The notes below the pieces were generated by a model. The model was not told where the DNA came from and ran no database searches. It was given only the letters and a program-made list of their open reading frames with translations. A DNA stretch of 64,000 nt from Streptomyces sp. WAC08241 (GTDB lineage Bacteria > Actinomycetota > Actinomycetes > Streptomycetales > Streptomycetaceae): contig CP042279.1 in NCBI GenBank assembly GCA_007858575.1, positions 3,224,001-3,288,000 of the forward strand. Reading direction: 5' to 3'. Of this stretch, positions 51,006-60,055 are shown one piece after another. A program made the position numbers and the translations under genes. Each line of letters starts with the position of its first letter. Position 1 is the stretch's first letter.

Positions 51006-53509
51006 TCAGAAGTTGTCGTCGTAGGCGGCGGGGCCGGGCGTCGTGCCGGAGCCGGAGCCGGAACCGGTGTCGGCTCCCGAACCGGACCCGGAGCCGCTCG
51101 GGGTGCGGGGCCGCCGGGGCCGGGGAACCCCGGGGCCCCGGCCGCTCCCGCCGTGCCCCCGGCCCGGGAGCCGGCGCCGAACCCGGCCCCGGCCCCGGCC
51201 CCGGCCTCGGGGCGGCCGTGCCCCCGCCCGTACGACCAGTTCGTACGCCTCCAGGCCGATCGGCTCGCCCGGCCTGACTGGGACCTGCGCCCCGCCCCGG
51301 AGGCGCAGCGTCAGGGCGCCGGAACCGCCGCGGCGCAGCACGTGGGCGGTGGAGGCGGCGCTGCCGCCGACCCTGCGGAGCGTCGGCGGCGCCCCGTACG
51401 GCTCGTCGACGGTGAAGGCGAACGTGCCGTCGCTTCCGCGTCCCCGGCCGATGGTCAGCGTGAAGAGGGGCTCCCGTCCCGGTGGAGTTCGAGCGTGACG
51501 CCGGTGAGGTCGCGGCGGCGGCGCCGGACCGCGAGCCGGACGCCCACGAGGACGGCGCCGGCGAGGAGGAGGACAGCCCCGGCGACCGCGTACTTCCACC
51601 ACCGGTCCCACCAGGTGGGCGGCGCCTCCACCCGGACGTCCAGGAAGGCGGTGTCGAGGACGAGGTCGCCGTCGGCGGTGTCCACGACCGCGATCCGGCC
51701 GCCGAGTTCGCCGAGGGGCGCCCCGGCCCCGAGGGTGACGGTGAAGGGGATCCGGGTGCTGCGGCCCGGGGGCGCGGTGACCGGCGTCGGGGCGACGGCG
51801 AGCCCGGCGCCGGGGGCGCCGTCCTGGAGGGCGAGCCGGAGGGCGTGCGGTACGGAGTCGTTGTTGGTGACGTCGAGGGTGCCCCGGACGGTGCCTCCGG
51901 GGTGCACGGGGGCGCGGTCGACGGCGAGCCCGGCCGTCAGGACCGGGGCGTCCTCGCCGCGCCGGGCGTGCAGCGGGCGCCGGTCGGAGGTGATCCCGGG
52001 CGCCTCCATGCGGGTGACGAGCTCCAGGTCGCCGGTGGCCCCGGCGGGCAGGGTGAACGTGCCGGTGAACCGCACGTCCCCCGCCTTCGCGTCCGGGGCC
52101 CGTCCGTCGTCGGCGAGGGGAAACGAGAAGGGCGCGAAGCCCGCGCCGCCGAGTTCGGCCGAGACCCTGAGTCCCGCGAGCTGCCGGGGGTCGGTGACGA
52201 CGACCCCGCGCCGGGTCTGCATCCGCACCTGCACGGTGACCTTCTCCCCGGCGCGCGGGGAGGCCGGGTCGAGGGTGACGTCGGAGCGGAGGCGGCCCTG
52301 CCAGATGGCTCGGACGGCGACCTCGCGGTCGCGGTGGCCCTCCGGCGCCTCGACGTGCACCCGCCAGCGGCCGGGCAGCGGGTTCTTCACGCGCAGCGCC
52401 TCGACGGGCCCGTCCTGGCCGCTCACCTCGAAGGCGGAGCCGTCGAACTCGCCCCGTACGGGCACCTCGCGGCCCGCCGGGTCGTAGTAGGTGACCCGGA
52501 CCTTCGGGTCGTGCTTGGAGACCGTGAGGGAGCCGTCGGTGGCGATGGGCGGGATGACCACGGTGAGGTCGGCGGGCGGGCGGCCGACGGTGCCGTGGGC
52601 GACGCGGGCGCAGCGGGCGGCGGCGAAGGTCTCCTGGAGGGCCTTGTCGATCTCGGCGGAGGTGCCGACGACCCGCGGGTGCGGGGCCGAGCCGGGGACG
52701 CCGGAGCAGGCGCCCCGGTGGCCGCCCGCGGCCATGGCGGTGAGGGCGGCGCGGTCGATGTCGGTGCCGAAGCCGAGCGGCCAGACCTGGACGCCGGCCG
52801 CGCGGGCGCGGGCCAGCTCCTCGGTGAGCCGCCGCTCCCCGTTGGCCCGGCGGCTGTCCGGGTCGGTGCCGTACTCGGGGCTGTCGGCGACGTCGAGGCG
52901 GCCGTCGGTGAGCAGGAAGAGGACCTTGGGGACGGCGGGGCCTTCGCCCCGCCCGTACCGCCGGTGCCGGCCCCGTCCCCGCTCCCGCTCCCGCTCCCGT
53001 CCCGGGCCGGGTTCCGGTTCCGGCTCCGGCTCCGGCTCCGGCTCCGGTTCCGGCTCCGGTGAGGCGGGCGACGGCCTGCCGGATCGCGGCCGGGAAGTCG
53101 GTACCGGGGCCCGTTCGGGCGACGTCGCGGCGGCGCAACTGCTGGACGCACCCGGCGAGCTGCTCGCGGCCCGCCGCGTCGGCGACGGTGGGCGGGCAGA
53201 CCTCCCGCACGGGCGACTGACCCGGCTTCTCGGAGCTCCCGAAGCCGATGACGGTGGCCCGGGAGCGCTCCGATATCTCGCCCTGGACGATCAGCGCGGC
53301 CGCGTCGGTCTCCCGGTCCAGGTCCTTCTGGGCCAGGCTCGCGGACTGGTCGACGACGACGGCGAAGTCGATCGGGTCGGGGCCCTCGGCCGGGTCGGCG
53401 GCGGGACCGGCGACGGTGCGGGCCGCTCGGCGGCGCCGGTCGCCGCGAACGGTCCGGAGAGCGCGAGGAGCACCCCGGCGAGGAGCAGGGCGCTCCCCTG
53501 TTGGTCCAC
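51006..53509 (-). CDS. vWA-domain protein, membrane-anchored
   Basis: About 834 residues. I use the GTG at 53507-53509 (VDQQGSALLLAGVLLALSGP), which opens a signal-peptide-like segment; an ATG at 53512-53514 is an alternative. The von Willebrand A domain begins PIDFAVVVDQSASLAQKDLD with a MIDAS DxSxS, and continues ALIVQGEISERSRATVIGFG and KVLFLLTDGRLDVADSPEYG. A Gly-rich repeat insertion sits inside it. Ig-like beta domains follow (VRVTYYDPAGREVPVRGEFD, VRMQTRRGVVVTDPRQL, GTVRGTLDVTNNDSVPHALR). Then come one membrane helix (YAVAGAVLLLAGAVLVGVRL) and a cytoplasmic FHA-like beta tail ending in Gly-Ser repeats. It is probably an extracytoplasmic metal-dependent adhesion partner. Frame changes lie near 53425, 53050, 52955, 52790, 51480 and 51115. 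Confidence 0.7.
53022..53062. repeat. 6-bp ggctcc/ggttcc repeat inside the vWA coding region
   Basis: Seven consecutive hexamers, preceded by gctccc variants from about 52980. They encode a dipeptide repeat between the MIDAS part and the LLTDGRLDV strand of the vWA domain. A similar Gly-Ser run occurs near 51045-51105 at the C-terminus. Confidence 0.8.
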
Positions 53510-53525
53510 TGCATCTTCTTCTCTC

Positions 53526-54112
53526 TCACCACAGTTCGCTGAAGAGGGCCAGGAGGGCGCCGAGCGCGAGCGCGCACACGCCCCACCGCAGCCACCGGTA
53601 CTTCGCCGCGAGCACGAGCCCGTGCACTCCGGCCTGTTCGAGGAGCCAGTCGGTGGCGTCCGTGCCGGAGGCGGCGAGCCGCTCGCGCAGGGCGGGTCCG
53701 GAAGGACCGGTCGTCAGCTCGCGCAGGAGCGTGCGGTCCGCCCCGATCCGGGTGCGGGGCAGGACCACCGAGACGAGCATCACGACCCCGGCCGTCCACA
53801 GGACGCCCGCGACGAGGAGGAGCGCGAGGGCGGACCCGGCCGTGGGCAGCGGGCCGTGGTCCCCGGAGACCACGACCGCGAGGAACGCGAGGGCGCCGGA
53901 GAGCAGGATCGCGGCCTTGGTGTCGGCCCGTCCGATGTCCTCGCGGACGGTGCCGAGGAGCCGCTCGGCCATGAACCGCAGCTCCTCGGAGGAGACGGGG
54001 ACGGGAGCCCGCGCGGGTACGGGTACGGGCGCGGGGGCCGGATCCGGTGCGGGCGGAGGAGCCGTGGGATCGGGAGCCCTGGGGCCGGGGGCGGTGGGAT
54101 CGGGGCGGTCAT
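53526..54112 (-). CDS. Pycsar transmembrane-effector-like protein (DUF5706)
   Basis: 195 residues with no frame problem. The ATG at 54110-54112 overlaps the SPFH-like stop (ATGA). A Pro-rich head (MNDRPDPTAPGPRAP) precedes the core FMAERLLGTVREDIGRADTK, then AAILLSGALAFLAVVV, then LALLLVAGVLWTAGVVMLVS, then VVLPRTR. A helical linker follows, then HGLVLAAKYRWLRWGVCALA and LGALLALFSEL. The A-D-T-K-A-A start of helix 1, the V-L-P end of helix 2 and the late K-Y-R-W-L-R before a last helix are the pattern I know from DUF5706, the PycTM membrane effector of Pycsar anti-phage systems. In Pycsar, a cyclic mononucleotide triggers it to disrupt the membrane. A cyclase-like gene lies four genes away in the same operon (58069-58923). 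Confidence 0.65.
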
Positions 54113-55585
54113 TCGTCGTCCCAGTCGTGGAACTCCTCGCTGGGCCGGACCGGGCGGGCGGCCCGGTCCGGCCGGTCGCCGCCCTCGTGGTCGTAGGGGT
54201 CGGTCCGCTCGTAGCGGCCGTAGCGGTCGGTCCGCTCGTACGGGTCGTAGGGCTCGTACCGGTCGCGCTCGCGTTCCCGTTCGGAGCCCGACTCGACGCG
54301 GGTCGGCTCGTAGACCCGGGGTCCTCGGGAGCGTCCCCGCGCTCCCCGCGCTCCCCGCGCTCCCCGTGGGTCCGGTGCTCCTCGTCCCAGTCCGGCCGGC
54401 GCGGCTCCGGAGCGACGTCCTCCAGGGCGATCCGGCGGCCCCGGGCGCCGCCCGGGGGTTGAGCACCCGGTCGGTGATGCCCTCGATGACGGTGCCGGTC
54501 TGGGAGCGCAGGTACATCAGCACCTGGTACATCTGCTCGCCGATGTCGTGCCGTTCGAGGACGCCGGTGTCCAGGAGCCGGTTGAAGACGGCCAGGTAGT
54601 CCTCCTGGCCTCGCGCCGCTCCCGCTGGAGCTGGGAGCGGATCTCCCACTGCTTGTCGGGGTGCATCGCCATGTGGTGGGCGATCTGCGCCAGGTCGCCG
54701 CGCCGGAAGAGGGCCTCCAGCTCGCGGGCGCGGTCGGCGACGAGGGCGCGGCCGGCCGCCTCCCTGCGCCGCTCGGCCTCGGCGACCCGCTCGTCGGCCT
54801 CGATGGTGACGTCGACGCGGTCGCGCCGGGAGACCTCGGCCTTGACGGAGGCGTCGAGGTCGATGAAGACGAGGACCCGGGTGCGCAGCCCGATGTCCCG
54901 GCCGAAGGCCAGGCGTCCGGTGGCCAGTTCCTCCCGCACGGCCTCGTCGGCGCGCTGCGCCTCGGTGATGCGGAAGCGCCGGGACAGCCTGCGCAGTCCG
55001 TCGAGCAGCTCGTCGCGCAGCAGTTCGGCGACGTCCTCGACCTGCTCCTGGACGACGAGGTACGGATCGGTCACCACCCACTGGACCCTGGCGAGGGCCT
55101 CGAAGAAGACGCCGTCCCCGGCGGCCGGGAGCCGGAGCCTGAACTCGGTCACGTTGCGGCCGAGCCGCACCTCGAAGACGGTGTACGGGAAGCCGAGGAC
55201 GGGTTTGTCGACGTCCTCGACGCGGTCGGGCCAGACCACCCGGTGGCCGCCGTTGCGGTAGAGGAGGACGGCGGCGACCTTGCCGGTCCGGCGGCGGTAC
55301 GGGGGCGCGTACTCGCCGAGGAGGGGCCGCGCACCCGTCCGCGCGCCCGCTCCGAGCCGGTGCCTCCGTCCGGGGCGGGCCGGGGCCGAAGTCCGGTTCG
55401 GCGTCCCCGTCGCGGCGCCCGCCGTTCTGCCGGTCGTACCGCCGCCCGTCCCGCACCCGTCCGTCCCCGTCCCGTGCCCGCTCGTCGCGCCGGTCCCGGT
55501 CCCGGCCGCGCCCGTCGCGGTCCCGCTCGTCCCACCGCGCCCGTCCGTCCGGCCGCGCGTTCCCGTTCTGCTCGGGCCCGGTCAT
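54109..55585 (-). CDS. SPFH/band-7-like protein with charged N-terminal and C-terminal tails
   Basis: About 492 residues, start at 55583-55585 in an ATGA overlap. An Arg-Asp-rich N-terminal tail precedes KPVLGFPYTVFEVRLGRNVT, EFRLRLPAAGDGVFFEALAR, VQWVVTDPYLVVQEQVEDVA and RVLVFIDLDASVKAEVSRRD. These blocks have the beta-strand/helix order of SPFH domains (stomatin, flotillin). A long charged coiled coil follows (AERRREAAGRALVADRAREL), then a helical piece (DYLAVFNRLLDTGVLERHDI). The C-terminal tail is acidic and Arg/Tyr-rich (YEPYDPYERTDRYGRYERTD). No membrane hairpin is seen. It probably oligomerises and could scaffold the membrane effector encoded by the next gene. Frame changes lie near 55375, 54610 and 54455. 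Confidence 0.6.
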
Positions 55586-58072
55586 CGGTTCGCTCCTTCC
55601 GTCACGGCGTCCCACATGCGGCGCGCCGCGCTCCTGTCCAGGGGCCGGTCGCGGTCCCGGACCAGTTCGTTCAGCAGTCCCCTGAGCCGGTCCCGGTCCC
55701 GGCGCTCCGCCGCGAGGAGCGGCAGGAGGACGCAGACGTGCTCCAGCGCCTCCGGGTCCTTCGCGGCCCGCCGGAGCATCCCGCCGAGGGCCTCCAGGGC
55801 GGCTTCGCCGGAGCGGGCCGTGGTGAGGGCGTGCCGCACCAGCGCGGCGAGTTCGGACGCGAGGTCGGGCCGGGTCGCGAGCAGCGCGACGAGCAGGGCC
55901 GGGCCGCGTGCCCGTCGAGCGCGGGCACCTCGCGCAGCCCCCACAGGTGGGTGGTGCGGGTGCTGAGGGCGCGGATGACGGCGAAGTGGACCAGGTTGGC
56001 GAGGTTGAGCCGGCCGTCCTCCAGCCAGCGCCGGAGCCGCTCCAGGACCGGGTCGGGTTCGCCGGAGGCGAGCAGCCGGGCGACGCTGAAGGAGGCGGGC
56101 ACGAGCACGTCGACGTCGGTGGCCTCGCGGGTCCTGACGACCCGGGCCAGGGCGTCGAGCGAGTCGGGGACGCTCCCGGCGGCCAGCACGTAGCCGTGGG
56201 CGAGCAGGGCCGTCGCGACGAGGGTCTCTCGTCCGCTCCCGCCCAGTCCTTGAGGACGGCGGCGACGGCCGGCCGGACGCGCGGGTCGCGGGCGGCCTCG
56301 GCGAGCGCGGTGGCGGCGGCCATCCGGGCCCTCGGCTCGTCCGTCGCGGCCAGCGGCACCACCAGCTCGCGGAAGCCGTGGATCCAGTCCCAGGAGCAGA
56401 GCACCCCGGCGGCGACGGAGGCCCGGACCCACACCTCGGGGCGCGGGTCGTCGCAGAGCGAGCGCAGCCAGCGGGCCACCGGGCCGCGGACGTTGTGGTA
56501 GCCGTGCCAGACCTCGCCGAGGACCGCGCGGGCGAGCCCCCGCCCTGAAGCGGACGGCCCGCACCGGCACCCTGGCCGGGCCGAGGTCCAGTTCGCCGTC
56601 CTCCAGGACGGCCCGCGCCCGCACCGGACGGTGTTCGGCGTGGGTGCCGAACAGGCGCCGGCCGGGGGCGTGTTCGGGGTCGAGGGTGACGGCAAGCTCC
56701 CAGGTGAGGAGTTCGGCGGCCTCGGCGGCGAGGTTGTAGGCGGAGCCGTCGAAGACGGCGACGGCGATGCGGAAGGCCCCGGCGCCCAGGGCGGGCAGCG
56801 CCTCCGGGAGGGCGCCCGGCCGGTCGGCGCCCGCGAACCACTCGCGGGCCTGGAAGCGGACGAAACCGGCGCACTCGGCGAGGAGTTCTCGTCCGTGGCC
56901 TCGCCGCGCCAGTGCCGGGCGAGGTGGTCGGCGAGCAGGACCGCCTCGCGCGGCCGCAGCTCCTCCAGGCCGAGGGCCTCGGCAACGTCCGGGCGCCGGG
57001 CGCGCTCCCGGGCGGCGCCGAGGGCCTCGTCGGGCTCGGCGCGCAGGTGGTGCCAGAGGTGCCGGTGGAGGACCTCGTCGGCCGGCGGGGGCGCGCAGTA
57101 CACGCCGTACCGGCCGCGCAGGAGCCGGTCGGCGAGCTCGCCGTTCTCGACGAGGACGATCCCGTACGCGTTCCGGCCGCGCAGCAGTTCGCCGAAGCGG
57201 TCGAGGTGCAGTTCGGAGAGGCGGACGGCGGGCGGGGGCGCCGGCGGTGTGTTCGCCGCCCCGGGCGCGGCGGGGCTCGGTCTCGGTGCGCACGTCCTCG
57301 GCGAGCAGCTCCAGGAGGTGTCCGCCGCCCTCCTGGACGGCCTCCTCGGTGATCTCGTCGACGCCGTGGCGGGGGTCGAGGCGGAAGACCTTGCCGTCGG
57401 TGAGCTCGCCGAGGAGGGCGAGCGCGGTGGCCTTGCGGCCGCTGCCGGGTTCGCCGCACAGGACGAGGACCCGGTGGTCGCGGAGGCGCTGCCGCATCCG
57501 GGTGTATCCGGCGGTGGCGCAGTACACCCGGCCGAGGTGGTCGAGCGTCTCGGACGGGACGGGGCCCTGCACGAAGTGCGGGGCGCGGTCGGAGCCGTGG
57601 ACGGTGAAGAACTGGTTGCCCTCGAAGACGGTGCCGTCGCCGTGGATGGTGGTCAGGCGGTCGGCGCCGCCGCCGTTCCAGGTGCGGACGGCCCGGTGGG
57701 CGGTGGCGGCGCCGCCGGTGTCGCTCTCGCCGCCGAGGGGGCCCCGGTCGGCGGCCTCGAAGACGCTCGGCTCGCGGGGCGGGTCGCCGGACCCGTCGCC
57801 GCGGTCCCGGTCGCGATCCCTGTCCCGGTCACGATCCCGGTCCCTGTCCCGGTCCCTGTCCCGGTCCCTGCCGCGGTCCCGGTCCCGGTCGCCGCGCGGG
57901 CCCCGGTCGCGGTCGCGGTCCCTGCCCCTGTCACGGTCCCGGTCTCCGGCGCGGTCCCCGCCCCGGTCGCCGCGGTCCCCCGGTCGGCTCCCCTGTCGTG
58001 CGCGTCCGCCCGGTCGTCGCGCCCGGCGCCCGGGCCGTCGTCCCGCGACGCCGCGTCGTCCTGGTCGCTCAT
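55582..58072 (-). CDS. P-loop NTPase with HEAT-like C-terminal repeats (STAND/NLR-like)
   Basis: About 830 residues, ATG at 58070-58072 (MSDQDDAASRDDGPGAGRDD), in an ATGA overlap. An Arg-Asp dipeptide tail (~60 residues) is followed by a short motif RLTTIHGDGTVFEGNQFFTV. Then comes a Walker A, VLVLCGEPGSGRKATALALL, and an ATPase-like region (FGELLRGRNAYGIVLVENGE, then LHRHLWHHLRAEPDEALGAA). The C-terminal ~450 residues are alpha-solenoid (VWVRASVAAGVLCSWDWIHG, then ARMAAATALAEAARDPRVRP, then LVATALLAHGYVLAAGSVPD). The layout (short motif, NTPase, helical repeats) is that of STAND/NLR signal-transduction ATPases. The Walker A Lys is present, but the following Ser/Thr is offset (GRKAT). Frame changes lie near 57950, 57270, 56890, 56545, 56225 and 55905. 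Confidence 0.65.
57799..57962. repeat. 6-bp repeat (ggtccc/ggtcgc) encoding Arg-Asp dipeptides
   Basis: About 27 hexamer units of ggtccc, ggtcgc, tgtccc and close variants. They encode an (Arg-Asp)n stretch in the N-terminal tail of the NTPase in one frame, and Gly-Thr repeats in another. The exact in-frame product is uncertain because such runs are error-prone. Confidence 0.8.
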
Positions 58073-58923
58073 CGCGGCCCACCCGCCTCCGCCGCCCCGG
58101 AGGACGGCTCGGGGCCCTTGCGTATCCCGGTGAAGTCCCCGTGGATGGTGTTGCCGTGGACGTCGAGCAGGTCACCGCCCACGTGGTACGTGCGGTTCCC
58201 CGTCCCGGTCCGGGGCGTTGGGCCGTCCCCCGCGACGGCCCAACGCCGGTCCGTGATCCCCCGCCGGCTCCCGCTCCCCTCGGACGGCGGTTCCCCGTCC
58301 GGTCCGGGCAGCGGCGGCGCGGTCCTGCGCGGCACGTGGAACCAGGCGGTCTCGTCGGTCTCCTTGGCGGAGACGCGGGCCGGCCGGTAGTGGGTCGGTT
58401 CCACGTACCGCCCGCCCCCGGCGACCACGTTCCCGTACAGCCAGTCGGAGACGACGACGAGCAGGTCGACGTCGGGCGACTCCGCCATGATCCGCTTGGC
58501 CGGGACGCTGTCGCAGAGCCGGGCGGCGAGGTCGACCGCCCGTCCGACGAGCCCGTACCGGTCCTGGGCGACGAGTCCGGCGTTCATGCCGATCCGCAGC
58601 CGCAGCCGCCGGTCGCGGCCCGTGTTGTGGGCGCGCAGGCTCTCGTAGAGGGTGTCGATCCACCGTCCGACCATGAGGGCCGGCGGCACGTCGGGACGCA
58701 GGGCGGCGAGGATGCCGTCGCCCCGGTCCTCCTGGTGGTAGGTGCCGGGCTCGACGCCGACGGAGCCGTACGCCTCGTCGAAGGCGGCGTACATCGCCGC
58801 GCGGTGCAGCTCCTTACCGGCCATGTCCAGGCTGCCGGAGCCGCAGATGTCGCCGAAGACGACGAACCGGTGGATCCCGCCCGCGACCGCGCTCCCTGCC
58901 CCGTTCGCTCCCGCACTGCTCAC
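58069..58923 (-). CDS. Class III nucleotide-cyclase-like protein
   Basis: 284 residues, unbroken, GTG at 58921-58923 after GAGGGAG. It is the first gene of the leftward operon. The catalytic fold reads IHRFVVFGDICGSGSLDMAG, where the Asp of GDICGSG occupies the first metal position. Next come YHQEDRGDGILAALRPDVPP with the second metal Asp, LRLRIGMNAGLVAQDRYGLV, and GRAVDLAARLCDS. In the last block the usual transition-state Asn is replaced by Asp while the Arg remains, so activity or base specificity may be altered. The C-terminus contains a short Gly/His-rich motif (HVGGDLLDVHGNTIHGDFTG) that resembles one in the next protein. It could make a cyclic mononucleotide for the DUF5706 membrane protein or the Crp/Fnr regulator upstream. 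Confidence 0.7.
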   Translation of the reverse strand: MSSAGANGAGSAVAGGIHRFVVFGDICGSGSLDMAGKELHRAAMYAAFDEAYGSVGVEPGTYHQEDRGDGILAALRPDVPPALMVGRWIDTLYESLRAHNTGRDRRLRLRIGMNAGLVAQDRYGLVGRAVDLAARLCDSVPAKRIMAESPDVDLLVVVSDWLYGNVVAGGGRYVEPTHYRPARVSAKETDETAWFHVPRRTAPPLPGPDGEPPSEGSGSRRGITDRRWAVAGDGPTPRTGTGNRTYHVGGDLLDVHGNTIHGDFTGIRKGPEPSSGAAEAGGPR

Positions 58924-59012
58924 TCGGACTCCCTCGCGATGCCCCGGTGCCGTTGGTGCCGTGGTGGTGCGTGTCCAGACTGGCCGCCTTCCGCGGCCGG
59001 CGATGTAGCCGT

Positions 59013-59736
59013 TTACACACCCGGCGGAGATTCGTCCGCCCGGTTTCCGCCGGGGCGTGCGCGCCCCTCGGCGAGAGCACCAGGACCTTCGTGTCGAGGA
59101 TGATCACGGTGCGGTTCGCGGTGCGGACGACGTCCTGTTCCCGCAGCAGGCGCAGCGCCTTGGCCACCGCCTCCCGGGTGGCCCCGACGGCCGCCGCCAG
59201 GTCGTGCTGGGGCAGCGGCAGTTCGAGCACGGTCCCGGTGTCGGCCTGCCGTCCGGCGCGCTCGGCCAGCTCGACGAGCCGGGCGGCGAGGCGCTGGAGG
59301 ACGGTCTCGGAGGCCAGCGCGCGGCGTTCGACGTCGGCGCTGCGCAGCCGGGTGGCGAGCTGGCGCATGATCAGCGAGGTGGCGTGCGGCCGGGCGGCGA
59401 GGAAGCCCCGGAAGCGGTCGCCGGAGACGGCCACGGCCTCGACGGTGCCGAGCGCGGTGACGCTGGCGCTGCGCGGGCGCATGTCGACGGCGGCGAGGTC
59501 CCCGACGACCTCGCCGGCTCGCGCAGGGCGAGGATGAGCCGGGAGCCGCGTTCGGTGCCGACGGAGACGACGGACCAGCCGGAGAGCAGCGCGAGGACGT
59601 AGGCGCTGGTGTCGCGTTCGCGGATCATCACCTCCCCGGGCTCGTAGACGCGCCGGACGCCCTCGGCGAGCAGGGCCCGCCGGTCGGCCGCCGGGAGGGC
59701 GTGGAGGAAGGAGCGGTCCTGGCCGAAGAGACTCAA
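59013..59736 (-). CDS. Crp/Fnr-family transcriptional regulator
   Basis: About 240 residues. The natural start is the TTG at 59734-59736 (SLFGQDRSFLHALPAADRRA); an in-frame GTG at 59826 would add 30 residues. The cyclic-nucleotide-binding barrel reads VYEPGEVMIRERDTSAYVLA, then LLSGWSVVSVGTERGSRLIL, then GEVVGDLAAVD with the phosphate-cassette-like Gly-Glu. The dimer helix (TSLIMRQLATRLRSADVERR) and the winged HTH (PQHDLAAAVGATREAVAKAL) follow. The canonical Arg-Ser/Thr ligand pair is not evident in the barrel. It lies just upstream of, and parallel to, the cyclase-like gene. Two palindromes are in its promoter. One frame change lies near 59515, and the stop near 59013 assumes another. Confidence 0.8.
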
Positions 59737-59830
59737 CGTCCGCTCACCCCCGTACCGTCCGCGGGGCCTTTGGGGAAGGCCTCCCGCCGGTGACCGTTCC
59801 GGCGCTTTTCGCGTGTGTGTTCCCACCTCA

Positions 59831-59849
59831 TGTGACCTTCTCCGTCACA
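59831..59849. promoter_or_regulatory. CRP-like palindrome TGTGAC-N7-GTCACA
   Basis: A perfect 6-bp inverted repeat with 7-nt spacing lies about 95 bp upstream of the Crp/Fnr gene's TTG. It has the half-sites expected of CRP-family operators, with a wider spacer than the E. coli site. It suggests autoregulation. Confidence 0.6.
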
Positions 59850-59853
59850 CAGT

Positions 59854-59866
59854 TGACGTTCCGTCA
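59854..59866. promoter_or_regulatory. Second inverted repeat TGAC-N5-GTCA
   Basis: TGACGTTCCGTCA lies 4 bp beyond the CRP-like palindrome, in the same promoter. It may be a second, weaker half of a tandem operator. Confidence 0.4.
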
Positions 59867-59953
59867 CGTCGTGGGGTGAAGAACGCTAGAGGGTGCGGAA
59901 GAAACGCGTCAACGAGCACGGGGGCGCAGGGGAGCGCCGCTCCGGACACCCCT

Positions 59954-59985
59954 GCGCCCCCGCCGGAACGGTCCGGCGGGGGCGC
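59954..59985. terminator. Perfect 14-bp hairpin after pnkp
   Basis: GCGCCCCCGCCGGA and its exact complement flank the loop ACGG. It lies 70 bp beyond the Pnkp stop (60056), in the 230-bp gap before the Crp/Fnr promoter. It is the likely terminator of the RNA-repair operon. Confidence 0.85.
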
Positions 59986-60055
59986 GGGCGGGGCCGGGCC
60001 CCAGGTCCCGGGGACCGGGCCTCGGGTCCTGGGGACCGGGCCCCGGCCCCCGGCC

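Noticed and set aside
57799..57962. CRISPR-like or satellite array
   Set aside because: The unit is 6 bp with no spacers and lies within a coding region encoding Arg-Asp dipeptides.
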